Of a stretch of 64,000 nt of DNA, positions 54,686-63,230 are shown one piece after another. Where the stretch lies: positions 1,984,001-2,048,000 of the forward strand of contig OZ242345.1 in the NCBI GenBank assembly GCA_965208605.1. The letters run 5' to 3'. The notes under the pieces were generated by a model that did not search any database, was not told where the DNA came from, and saw only the letters and a program-made list of their open reading frames with translations. Positions within the stretch are counted from its first letter, which is position 1. Each line of letters begins with the position of its first letter. A program made the position numbers and the translations under genes. This DNA is from UBA9659 sp965208605. Lineage in GTDB: Bacteria > Pseudomonadota > Gammaproteobacteria > Pseudomonadales > Azotimanducaceae.

Positions 54686-56086
54686 TTACTCGTTGATGGG
54701 GATTTTTAATTCCGAGCGATCGATAATCACTCCATTTTTAATTACCATGAAGATATTTTTTGCATTATTAATATTTTCAACAGGGTTTTCATTAAGCAGT
54801 AGCAGATCAGCCAATTTCCCCTCGGACACTGTACCCATCTCCTCCTCTCTACCCAAATATCTTGCTGCGTTAAATGTCCCTATCCGAATCACATCAAGCG
54901 GACTAATGCCAGCATTCACCAGCAATTCCATCTCCCTATGCACTGATGGACCGTAGGTACTATCAGTACCCAATGCAACAATCCCACCTGCCTTGTTTAT
55001 TTTCATCAGATTTTCCTGAGCAACAGGTGTCATGATTTTCATCCACCAGGTCCAACCAGCAGCATTGTATTTGTCCCTGGTTTCACCTTGCATCTGCTTG
55101 ATAGTAGTTCGATTGAGAGTCGCCTGATATAAAGGCTGGTCAAGAAATTCTGGAGCTTCTGCTAATCGGCTGTAATTCTCTCCAATCGTCAAGGTACTCG
55201 CCATCGGAGTTTTACGGGCTGCCATCAAGCGCACAAACTTATCGGAAACAGGACCCGTAATAACGGGGTGCGCCAAGGTATCTACGCCAGCAAATATCGC
55301 TTGCCGTGCACGCCGTTCACCTGCCGTATGGACGGTTGACCTGACCCCATGATCGTTATAGTACTCAACCATTTTCTCAAGGAGGTCAAGGGGCAAGAGT
55401 GGAATCAAAGGGCGCATGCCCCAACCTCGCTCCTCCAGGGTGAACTTGACCATATCGGGTTCTCGGGCGATGTGCTTATCTATATCGGGTATGGCTTCTG
55501 GCCAGCGATCAACCAGAGTCGCTGTCGAGGAAGCGCCGTGGCTACCGGGATAGGTCACAATCCCTCCAGTTGCGAAAATACGAGGGGCGGCAATTTCACC
55601 CGACCTTTCACGTTGTCTCAGTGAAAAAATGAAATCCGGGTTGTTGCCTACATCATAGATAGTCGTGACACCACTGTAGAGGTAACCATGTAGCGCCTCA
55701 ATTCCTGCGACGAAGTCAAGTGCCGTTTCACGCAACCCTTCTTTAGATATTTTGGTACCGCCTATGAGGTGCACGTGCACATCCATAAGCCCCGGCATCA
55801 TATATTTGCCCGCACCATCAACAAGCACATGACCCTTCTTTATCTCTTCTTCAAAGTGCCCGCGGATGACACGATTAATCCGCTCCCCTTGAATAAGGAC
55901 ACTTGCGTCGGAAACAGGCTGGCGCCCAGTGCCATCTATGATAGTGATCCCTTCAATAATGAGTGCCTGCACTAATGCCGGAAAGCACAAGACATTTGCG
56001 AAAATTGCAACGGCAAGCAACACCCGGCTAAATGTGTTATTACTTCTGGTGATTTTATTTATTCCCACTCTGCTACATGACATCAT
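54686..56086 (-). CDS. Exported amidohydrolase (imidazolonepropionase-like) A
   Basis: 466 residues. An N-terminal signal/anchor (SRVLLAVAIFANVLCFPALV) is followed by the urease-superfamily fold: DGAGKYMMPGLMDVHVHLIG (HxH metal pair), GVTTIYDVGNNPDFIFSLRQ, a middle His in GVRSTVHTAGERRARQAIFA, and ALGTDSTYGPSVHREMELLV with the final metal Asp. Relatives in the exported prolidase/Xaa-Pro dipeptidase-like group cleave N-acyl amino acids or C-terminal Lys/Arg/Pro bonds. It overlaps gene B by 4 nt. Confidence 0.88.
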   Translation of the reverse strand: MMSCSRVGINKITRSNNTFSRVLLAVAIFANVLCFPALVQALIIEGITIIDGTGRQPVSDASVLIQGERINRVIRGHFEEEIKKGHVLVDGAGKYMMPGLMDVHVHLIGGTKISKEGLRETALDFVAGIEALHGYLYSGVTTIYDVGNNPDFIFSLRQRERSGEIAAPRIFATGGIVTYPGSHGASSTATLVDRWPEAIPDIDKHIAREPDMVKFTLEERGWGMRPLIPLLPLDLLEKMVEYYNDHGVRSTVHTAGERRARQAIFAGVDTLAHPVITGPVSDKFVRLMAARKTPMASTLTIGENYSRLAEAPEFLDQPLYQATLNRTTIKQMQGETRDKYNAAGWTWWMKIMTPVAQENLMKINKAGGIVALGTDSTYGPSVHREMELLVNAGISPLDVIRIGTFNAARYLGREEEMGTVSEGKLADLLLLNENPVENINNAKNIFMVIKNGVIIDRSELKIPINE

Positions 56087-57465
56087 TGCTTGCCACCCTT
56101 GAACACAACGCCATCTCGCATAATAAAGTGAAGTCTCAATACCGCACTGATATCCTCTAAAGGATTGTCATGCATTGCCACTATGTCGGCAGCCTTACCT
56201 ATCTCAAGCGAGCCGATCTTGTCGGCATAACCCGCTGCCTCGGCAGCATTGATAGTTCCCGCCGTCAAAGCTTCCATCTCCGTCATGCCAGCATTCACGT
56301 ACTCGATGAATTCATTGGCGTTTTCACCATGCGGCGATACACCAGAGTCGGTGCCTAACGCAATCTTGACACCCATAGTGTGTGCCAGACGCGTCATCAA
56401 TTTAGGCTGGTCTTGCAGACGTAGTAATTTCGCCATTATGGGTGCTGGCATGTCTTTAAATGGACCTTGTTTCATCTTTTCTGGCGTATCACCGACCGCG
56501 GTGATGGGATAAACAGTCGGAATCATCCAAGCTCCAGTCTGCTTAAACAAATCCATTGTATCTTCATCAGCCCACATTGAATGTTCAATTGAATCAAACC
56601 CAGCACGCAATGCTGCTTCTATGCCCGCAGCTTCATGCGCATGCGCGGTCACCTTGCGACCCAATGCATGCGCGGTTTCTGCGATTGCCAGCAACTCCTC
56701 GTCTGTAAACTGCTGACCAGTGCCGGTTGCCGTCTCGCTAAGCACACCGCCGGTTGCCGTTACTTTTATTACATCTGCACCACGTTTGACCTGTCGCCGC
56801 ACTGCTGCGCGGCAGCTGTCTACGCCATCGCAAACACCAGTTGACGGCAGCACATTTAATATCTCCTGACGAAAACCGTGGATGTCGCCATGCCCTCCAG
56901 TCGGCGTAATAGCCTCCCCAGCGGCAATGATTTTGGGACCAGCCACTTTACCCGCCTTGACCGCATCACGTAGCGCGAAGATTGCACTACCACGAGAACC
57001 CAGGTCGCGCACAGTCGTAAATCCACCGAGCAGTGTTCGTCGCGCATACATTTGAGCTACGAAGGCAGAATCAGCATCTGTCATCGTTACCGCATTTAAT
57101 TTACGATTAGTGCCTGCCTGGCTGGTTAGATGTACATGCAAATCAATAAACCCAGGCATAATGAAATGGTCAGTCAAGTCAAACACACGAACTGCTTCAT
57201 CACCGCTAACTTTCTCGGCCTGAATGTATCCGTCGTGAATTGCTACAATTTTCCCCGCTCGCACAACAATACTCTGGCGCCTTGCCAGAGCCTTGCCTGG
57301 CAAAGCTAGTACCGTCCCGGCGTGAATTATACTAGTGCCAGCGGGTACCGAATATTCTGGTGCTTTGGAATAATCAGCTACTGTTGCATTAGTAGTTGCA
57401 CCAATAGTCGCCAGACACACAACTAATGGTGCCGAAAATATCAATTGAACAGCGCGGCACCACAT
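56083..57465 (-). CDS. Exported amidohydrolase (imidazolonepropionase-like) B
   Basis: 460 residues with a signal peptide (AVQLIFSAPLVVCLATIGAT). The fold is clear: HFIMPGFIDLHVHLTSQAGT (HxH), the carboxylated-Lys strand RGADVIKVTATGGVLSETAT, His ligands in VTAHAHEAAGIEAALRAGFD and SIEHSMWADEDTMDL, and ALGTDSGVSPHGENANEFIE (Asp ligand). All metal residues are present. It follows TonB receptor 2 by 52 nt and overlaps amidohydrolase A, so receptor and both enzymes form one operon. Likely periplasmic hydrolysis of an amide or peptide-like substrate. Confidence 0.9.
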   Translation of the reverse strand: MWCRAVQLIFSAPLVVCLATIGATTNATVADYSKAPEYSVPAGTSIIHAGTVLALPGKALARRQSIVVRAGKIVAIHDGYIQAEKVSGDEAVRVFDLTDHFIMPGFIDLHVHLTSQAGTNRKLNAVTMTDADSAFVAQMYARRTLLGGFTTVRDLGSRGSAIFALRDAVKAGKVAGPKIIAAGEAITPTGGHGDIHGFRQEILNVLPSTGVCDGVDSCRAAVRRQVKRGADVIKVTATGGVLSETATGTGQQFTDEELLAIAETAHALGRKVTAHAHEAAGIEAALRAGFDSIEHSMWADEDTMDLFKQTGAWMIPTVYPITAVGDTPEKMKQGPFKDMPAPIMAKLLRLQDQPKLMTRLAHTMGVKIALGTDSGVSPHGENANEFIEYVNAGMTEMEALTAGTINAAEAAGYADKIGSLEIGKAADIVAMHDNPLEDISAVLRLHFIMRDGVVFKGGKQ

Positions 57466-57517
57466 GCGACCTTACCCTGCGGACAACATTCGGATCTTGG
57501 GCAGTTTCTGCCGCGGA

Positions 57518-60022
57518 CTAGTTACGACCAAACCGCTTGGTGACCTGCAAACCCGCTGTCCGTGGTCTATTCGTTACCTTGGATGTGGGCTGTCCATTGG
57601 CTGCCGTTATAAACACATCGCCATCTTCATCATAAATATTGTCTATAAACAGCACCAGATCCAGATCCAGGTTATCGTTTCTAAAACTAGCATGCGCATT
57701 AAATATAGCATACGAATCCTGGAATCGATTGTTTGGTGAACTGGCACTCAATTCGGTGAACGAACTATCATGGTAACTGCCAGAAATGCCAACCGACCCA
57801 GTCCAATCCGGAATCGGTAGCACATAGTCGTAATAAGCGGCAAGGGACGCGGTCATCTCGGGGACCCGAGGAATCTCGTCGCCTTTGACGCCATTCGCTA
57901 CAAATGTTGTCGTTACCTGGTCCTCGGTCAGTTCTTTCTGGAGGAGATAAGTGACCTGACCGTTGAACCGGAAATTTTCCCCAATTGAAGTATTTATATC
58001 CACTTCAATGCCTTCAATTTCCGCCGAGCCCGCATTACCGATGAAATTGAACGCGCCGGTAGTGTCTTGTCCGCCAACTTGGAGATTCTCCCATTCCATA
58101 AAAAATACTGCCACATTCAACGCCACTCGACTTCTTGCCAACAATGTCTTGATACCAAATTCATAGTTAGTAAGCTCATCGGCGATAAATGATTCTGGAA
58201 TAGTAATTGCACCAATACCTCGATTGTTCGTACCACCCAATCGAAAACCATTAGATCGGACGCCGTAAACTGTCATGTTTTCCGATCCATGCCACGCAAG
58301 AGCAACTTTCCACGGTACTTCGCTATCGCCCAGAGTGTTGACGCTCGGTGGTGTTGCACCGTCGGCGGTGGTTGCATCAGGTGGATTCGGATTAAATGCA
58401 GCAAATTGGAAATGCGTCTGCCCCGTTTCTTCCTGATCAACATCAAACCAACGCACTCCTAGGTTCAGATCAAAAGAATCATTAATTGCCCAATTCACTT
58501 CTCCAAAAATAGCACTCTCGTCAATATCCTTGCTATCTGTGCGAGCAAATACGCAGGGGTGACAGTTGGGTATACCAGCACCAATTTCATTGGGAGGAGG
58601 TAAACTAGGCGGCGTAGCTGGACTAAAGATTGCACCGTTTGCGTTAATCAGTGGCACATAGCTTCGGAAATCACTTGCTCGGTTTCGGAAAAATCCACCA
58701 ACCACCCACTGAACTGACGAGTCCGGATCCTTTGAATTAAAGCGAAACTCAAAAGCGTTTTGCTCAAGAGTCTGATACTGATCAGTCAACGCATACAGCA
58801 GGTCGGCCCGGAGACAGTCAGACTGCCCTGCGAAATCACATGCTGGCTCCTTAGCATTGATACGTTTTCGAAGCAGGTGGGTGATAATCCAAGTAGAGTC
58901 AAACTTGAATTGATAGTCGCGTTCGTATTGAGATATGGTTGCCGTCAGATCAGCAAACGGCAATTTAAATTCACCAGTTATGCTATACAGAGTTTGCTCA
59001 TCTGGTTTTGGCGTCAATGCGAAGTCGCCACTTTTGAATTTGTCCGTCTCAAAAAAAGTGAACCCGGTAACAGCATCCGCATTACCGGCATAGACTGCCT
59101 CAGTGGGAGCCGGATTATATGAATCAAAGGGGTGATAGCGCGAGTCGCCTCCCGTTTGCCGGTCCTGCCACCAGAATTGCGCCTTAAGCGTTGCGCTATC
59201 ACTAGCCTGCCACAGGAAATTTGTCCGCATTCCCGTGGTCTCAGCATAGTTGTAATCTTGCTGGTTTAGGCAGGATAGTTGTGTGTCTGCTTCCCGCGGA
59301 TCTTCTGCTGGATTAGTGGCGCGACAACGATTGTTGTCAATGTAACCCGCATCTTCTCCGTCGTAGACAAGAGTGCGTGCTGCAAAGTTATCACTCATTG
59401 GCAAATTAATTACTGCTTGGAAATTCGTATTATTACTTCCAGAGGGCGCAGTTCGAGATAGTTCTGTGCTGACGTAACTCTCAAACTCGCCAAGAACGGG
59501 CTGCACTGTGATAAAACGAACAGTGCCACCCTGAGAATTGGCACCAAAAACGGTGCCTTGGGGCCCACGAAGCACTTCCACCCGCTCCATATCGTAGAGT
59601 TTTAAGTCGGTTGTCTGGGACCCACTGTTTGAGGAAGAAGTTTGTACTCCAGGTAATGGAACCTCATCGTAATAGACAGCAACTTGTTGCTGACCTTCTG
59701 ACTGGACCCCACGAACAACATAGCGACGTTGCCCAGGGCTGGTATCAAGGAATGTCAGCCCGGGAATTTGCCGCGCGAAATCCTCAAAATCCGCTACCAT
59801 CATTTCTTCAAGGGCTTTCCTATCCAGCGCACTAATAGCTGCTGGAATATCTATTAGCTTTTCCGCACCAAGCTTTCGTGCGGTAACGATGACTTCTTCA
59901 ATGACATCCCCCCCCGATTCGTTATCTCCAGCGCTCTGCGCCATCGTTGTTTGGCTAGTAGTCAGCAATAAGGCAGCACAGAGAATGCTACCCAGATTGT
60001 AATAACAGATACGATATTTCAT
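57518..60022 (-). CDS. TonB-dependent receptor 2
   Basis: 834 residues, in frame. GGGGG lies 6 nt before the ATG. Signal peptide (LGSILCAALLLTTSQTTMAQ), then NESGGDVIEEVIVTARKLGA with the TonB box; the GG here is encoded within a G8 tract (59908-59915). The plug shows YVVRGVQSEGQQQVAVYYDE and RVEVLRGPQGTVFGANSQGG, and the barrel ends with a terminal aromatic region (TAGLQVTKRFGRN, Phe near but not at the end). First gene of the operon with amidohydrolases B and A. Confidence 0.95.
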   Translation of the reverse strand: MKYRICYYNLGSILCAALLLTTSQTTMAQSAGDNESGGDVIEEVIVTARKLGAEKLIDIPAAISALDRKALEEMMVADFEDFARQIPGLTFLDTSPGQRRYVVRGVQSEGQQQVAVYYDEVPLPGVQTSSSNSGSQTTDLKLYDMERVEVLRGPQGTVFGANSQGGTVRFITVQPVLGEFESYVSTELSRTAPSGSNNTNFQAVINLPMSDNFAARTLVYDGEDAGYIDNNRCRATNPAEDPREADTQLSCLNQQDYNYAETTGMRTNFLWQASDSATLKAQFWWQDRQTGGDSRYHPFDSYNPAPTEAVYAGNADAVTGFTFFETDKFKSGDFALTPKPDEQTLYSITGEFKLPFADLTATISQYERDYQFKFDSTWIITHLLRKRINAKEPACDFAGQSDCLRADLLYALTDQYQTLEQNAFEFRFNSKDPDSSVQWVVGGFFRNRASDFRSYVPLINANGAIFSPATPPSLPPPNEIGAGIPNCHPCVFARTDSKDIDESAIFGEVNWAINDSFDLNLGVRWFDVDQEETGQTHFQFAAFNPNPPDATTADGATPPSVNTLGDSEVPWKVALAWHGSENMTVYGVRSNGFRLGGTNNRGIGAITIPESFIADELTNYEFGIKTLLARSRVALNVAVFFMEWENLQVGGQDTTGAFNFIGNAGSAEIEGIEVDINTSIGENFRFNGQVTYLLQKELTEDQVTTTFVANGVKGDEIPRVPEMTASLAAYYDYVLPIPDWTGSVGISGSYHDSSFTELSASSPNNRFQDSYAIFNAHASFRNDNLDLDLVLFIDNIYDEDGDVFITAANGQPTSKVTNRPRTAGLQVTKRFGRN
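59908..59915 (-). repeat. G8 tract in TonB receptor 2 (in frame)
   Basis: Eight C on the plus strand, eight G in the mRNA, immediately before the TonB-box segment, the same place as the G9 tract of receptor 1. Loss or gain of one G would shift the frame. Confidence 0.88.
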
Positions 60023-60112
60023 AAATCCCCCTTTATTTCTTTAGATTAGGCCCCGTCTAGTCTCGCAGCGGGCATGATTTTAGTATACATGACTTCCACC
60101 AGCAGCGAGTAA

Positions 60113-60134
60113 AATTAGGGCAATCTCCCTAAAT
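60113..60134. promoter_or_regulatory. Shared palindrome, copy 2 (upstream of TonB receptor 2)
   Basis: Arms AATTAGGG and CCCTAAAT with a 6-nt centre, the most symmetric of the three copies. A TATACT -10-like hexamer lies about 40 nt downstream on the minus strand, so the palindrome would be near -50 to -70 of the receptor 2 transcript. Confidence 0.65.
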
Positions 60135-60189
60135 CATCTATAAGATTCTGCTAAGCCAGGCGTTAGCAGACGGTATTAGACTTGATGAT

Positions 60190-61731
60190 TTATGGCTTAA
60201 ATGGCTTGGCTTTTTCAACAAATGGCGGTCGCCAATCAGGAAATCGGTCGCTAAAGATATCATCGCGTCCGTAGTGTTCCTCTAGTAGACGGCCTTTTGC
60301 AGTACCACCATGCCAGAGATCATATTTTGGGTCGGCGTTAGTATCAAAATATTCTGTAAGACGTTGCTCCAGGGTTGCTATGATTTCCGAATGAACATCT
60401 GAATCAATAAGATTGATTGACTCCGCCGAATCCGCTTCCAAATCATATAACTCACGCGGATCAGTAAACGGGAAACGTTTGATGTATTTCCATTTTGTCG
60501 TTTGAATGGCGCGTACGGTGACGAATTCGAAAAACACAGCGTCATCCCAATCTACATTTTCATTGCGAAGTAATGCCGTGAAATTTTTCCCCGAGCTCTT
60601 GTCTATCTTAATGTCATCAAGGCCGATGTAGTCAAGCAAGGTCGGCAGGAAATCAATCTGACTTATCATCGGAGCAATTTCCAAGCCACTTGGAATGTGC
60701 CCTGGCTGCCGAAAAATCATTGGTATTTGCATATTGATGCTGTATGCAGCGAATGGAAACGACCAGGATGTATTCCCCCATAATCCATGGTGACCGTACG
60801 AAGCTCCTTGGTCCGATGTGTACACCACTAGTGTTTCATTTTCGATTCCATGGGTATCCAAAACATTCAAAATCTTGCCGACACCATCGTCAACCATTGC
60901 AGTTTCGGCAGCTGCATTGATCATCGCCGTTTTGTTGTTAAGTGCTTCAATTGCAGTCCAGGCGGTGGTCCCCTCGCGAACCATAAGACCGCTGGGACCT
61001 CTGCCAGTAGCCCAGGTTTTGAGGAAAGGATGCACCGGTTCTTGTGGAAACGATGGTGGGTGCTGCTGGTAATAGGACGCAAATCTACCTTGTGGTTCCA
61101 TCGTAACCGTGGGCGGTAACATGTATGGACCATTATAGGTTAGTAACAGGAAAAACGGCTGTTCACCTGATTGTCTGGAAATGAAATCAATCGCTTTTTG
61201 CGTCCAGAAGTCGGTCAAATGTTCAGGCGTCCGATACGACCTGCCATTGTCGATAACGACTTCATTGTGAAACGTTGTTGTGTGCCCTCCGGGAAAGGTC
61301 ACCCAATAATCAAAGCCAAGTTGCGCCTGTTCATAAGCACCAAGGTGATACTTACCTACAAGAGCAGTCCTATACCCTGCATTTTTTAATGTCTGGGGTA
61401 GATTGCGAAACTCTTCAATAGCAGACCAATCTTCAACATCAACCTGCGCTTGCAGGGCAACATGAATGCCGGTTTGTGACGGCAATAACCCAGTCAGCAA
61501 CGCCGCTCTTGTGGGTGAGCACACCCCACTAACCGCAAATGCTTGATCAAATCGAGCACCTTCGGCGGCAAGCCTATCAATGTTAGGTGTTGCGATTTCA
61601 GTGTTGCCATAAGTGCCGATAAGACTTTGGCTTTGGTTATCAGAAACGATCAGCACTATGTTGGGAAGCTTTTCGGCAACACTAGTATTCCCAATCAACA
61701 GAAGAAAAATTATTCTAATGCAAGTATTCAT
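60190..61731 (-). CDS. Exported sulfatase (formylglycine type)
   Basis: 513 residues. A short signal peptide (CIRIIFLLLIGNTSVAE) is followed by NIVLIVSDNQSQSLIGTYGN at the metal site and GVCSPTRAALLTG, with Cys71 as the residue converted to formylglycine (C-x-P-T-R in place of the commoner C-x-P-S-R). Later metal residues appear in LVVYTSDQGASYGHHGLWGN. The metal-site pair reads Asp-Asn, where most sulfatases have Asp-Asp. Removes sulfate esters in the periplasm; no sulfatase-maturing enzyme is in the window. Confidence 0.9.
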   Translation of the reverse strand: MNTCIRIIFLLLIGNTSVAEKLPNIVLIVSDNQSQSLIGTYGNTEIATPNIDRLAAEGARFDQAFAVSGVCSPTRAALLTGLLPSQTGIHVALQAQVDVEDWSAIEEFRNLPQTLKNAGYRTALVGKYHLGAYEQAQLGFDYWVTFPGGHTTTFHNEVVIDNGRSYRTPEHLTDFWTQKAIDFISRQSGEQPFFLLLTYNGPYMLPPTVTMEPQGRFASYYQQHPPSFPQEPVHPFLKTWATGRGPSGLMVREGTTAWTAIEALNNKTAMINAAAETAMVDDGVGKILNVLDTHGIENETLVVYTSDQGASYGHHGLWGNTSWSFPFAAYSINMQIPMIFRQPGHIPSGLEIAPMISQIDFLPTLLDYIGLDDIKIDKSSGKNFTALLRNENVDWDDAVFFEFVTVRAIQTTKWKYIKRFPFTDPRELYDLEADSAESINLIDSDVHSEIIATLEQRLTEYFDTNADPKYDLWHGGTAKGRLLEEHYGRDDIFSDRFPDWRPPFVEKAKPFKP

Positions 61732-61847
61732 CCCAACCCCTGTGATAAAACCACTTTTTAGCCTCTTGATGCCGAAGCTCTTCCCATAAACTATTGAATA
61801 GCCTGATTGTAATCAAAATAACTTCCAGTAGAGCAACTCTCATTATA

Positions 61848-61869
61848 TTTTAGGCAATGCTCCCTAAAT
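61848..61869. promoter_or_regulatory. Shared palindrome, copy 3 (sulfatase/aminotransferase divergence)
   Basis: Arms TTTTAGGC and CCCTAAAT, 6-nt centre, in the 267-nt divergent spacer; 117 nt from the sulfatase start and 130 nt from the aminotransferase start. A TATAAT hexamer abuts it on the minus strand. No gene in the spacer. Confidence 0.6.
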
Positions 61870-61998
61870 TAGTTTAGGATGCAGGACAACTTTTTGCATT
61901 AAAATGACCCAGCTGCCCGCCGATCACAGGCTTGACCGCCAATCAATAATATATGCCAAATCGGACCAATCAAAACATTGTAGTAAAGGAAAATAATT

Positions 61999-63171
61999 GT
62001 GAAATGGCCTGCTGACAGAATATCCAAAAGTTCACCCAAAAGTTTTGGTATGTATGAAAAGGCCATACCTCTCATTGCCCAGGGGAAAGACCTTATCCAC
62101 CTGGAAGTCGGGCGCCCCTGTTTTGACACACCATTACATATAAAAGAAGCGACCAAACAAGCACTTGATGATGGCATTGTCCACTATGGGGAATTCCCAG
62201 GGGAATTGAAGCTCCGCAAAGCCCTTGCTGATAAATTAAAACGCTACAATAAAATCGATTTTTCTCCAGATGAAATTATCGTAACGAATGGGCTGACCCA
62301 CGCCGGCTACAGCGTTTGCATGGCTAGCCTTGACGAAGGCGACGAGGTCATATTGCTTGACCCCTACTACCCTCAGCATATCAATAAAATTGAACTGGCC
62401 GGTGGCACACCCGTTTTTGCTCCACTGGACAAGGAAAAGGGCTTTCGGATAGACGCTGAAGCAATCCAGGATAAAATCACCAATAAGACCCGCATGATTG
62501 CACTGGTCAACCCTAGCAATCCGACGGGTCGTGTATTCAGTGCCGAGGAACTGACTTCGCTTGCCGACCTGGCGATTAAAAATGATCTGCTCGTAATGGC
62601 CGACGAAGTGTATGAGCAGATACTCTTTGATGGAAAGGAACACATCAGTATTGCCTCTCTGCCGGGCATGGCGGAACGGACTTTCAGCATGTACGCATTT
62701 ACCAAAGGCTACGTCATGGATGGGTGGCGCCTCGGGTATATCGTTGCGAGGCAACCATTCATTGAGGCGATACTCAAAATCACAATGAACGATGTCGCCC
62801 ATGTTAATGTTTTCGCGCAGGAGGGTGCCTATGCCGCGATCACTGGGCCCCAGCAGATAATTGCCGACATGGTTGCTGAGGACTGCCGCAAGCGAGACCT
62901 GGTGCATCACTATCTGAACGCCATGAAAGGAGTGCGGTGCCCACTTCCCGAGGGTACCATCTACGCCTTTCCTGAGATCAGCGAGACCGGCAAGTCCTCA
63001 GCATATCTGGCAAATAAGCTACTGGAGGAAACTAACGTCGTGGTTGAAGCCGGTGCCTTTTTTGGCAAGGCTGGTGAAGGACATTTGCGAATTTGTTTCG
63101 GTGCCGAGCCCTATGAAAGAATTGAAACCGCTATGCAGCGCATGACCGACTACTTCAACACCAAGGTGTAA
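61999..63171 (+). CDS. Class I/II PLP-dependent aminotransferase
   Basis: 390 residues from a GTG start (GGA 9 nt upstream). Standard fold: HYGEFPGELKLRKALADKLK, VNPSNPTGRVFSAEEL (residues 170-185), MADEVYEQILFDG and the Schiff-base Lys236 in AFTKGYVMDGWRLGYIVARQ, with the C-terminal Arg in GEGHLRICFGAEPYERI. Aspartate/aromatic transaminase family; exact amino acid unknown. The sodium-coupled transporter follows 20 nt later, suggesting uptake plus transamination of an amino acid released by the exported hydrolases. Confidence 0.92.
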   Translation: MKWPADRISKSSPKSFGMYEKAIPLIAQGKDLIHLEVGRPCFDTPLHIKEATKQALDDGIVHYGEFPGELKLRKALADKLKRYNKIDFSPDEIIVTNGLTHAGYSVCMASLDEGDEVILLDPYYPQHINKIELAGGTPVFAPLDKEKGFRIDAEAIQDKITNKTRMIALVNPSNPTGRVFSAEELTSLADLAIKNDLLVMADEVYEQILFDGKEHISIASLPGMAERTFSMYAFTKGYVMDGWRLGYIVARQPFIEAILKITMNDVAHVNVFAQEGAYAAITGPQQIIADMVAEDCRKRDLVHHYLNAMKGVRCPLPEGTIYAFPEISETGKSSAYLANKLLEETNVVVEAGAFFGKAGEGHLRICFGAEPYERIETAMQRMTDYFNTKV

Positions 63172-63185
63172 AGGCGAGCGACACG

Positions 63186-63230
63186 ACCCAGATGCAAGAC
63201 GACCAGATGCAACACGACCAGATACAACAT
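63186..63230. repeat. 15-bp tandem repeat x3 at the transporter start
   Basis: acccagatgcaagac, gaccagatgcaacac, gaccagatacaacat; the array spans the start codon and encodes a QMQHDQIQH-type hydrophilic N-terminal tail. Confidence 0.85.
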
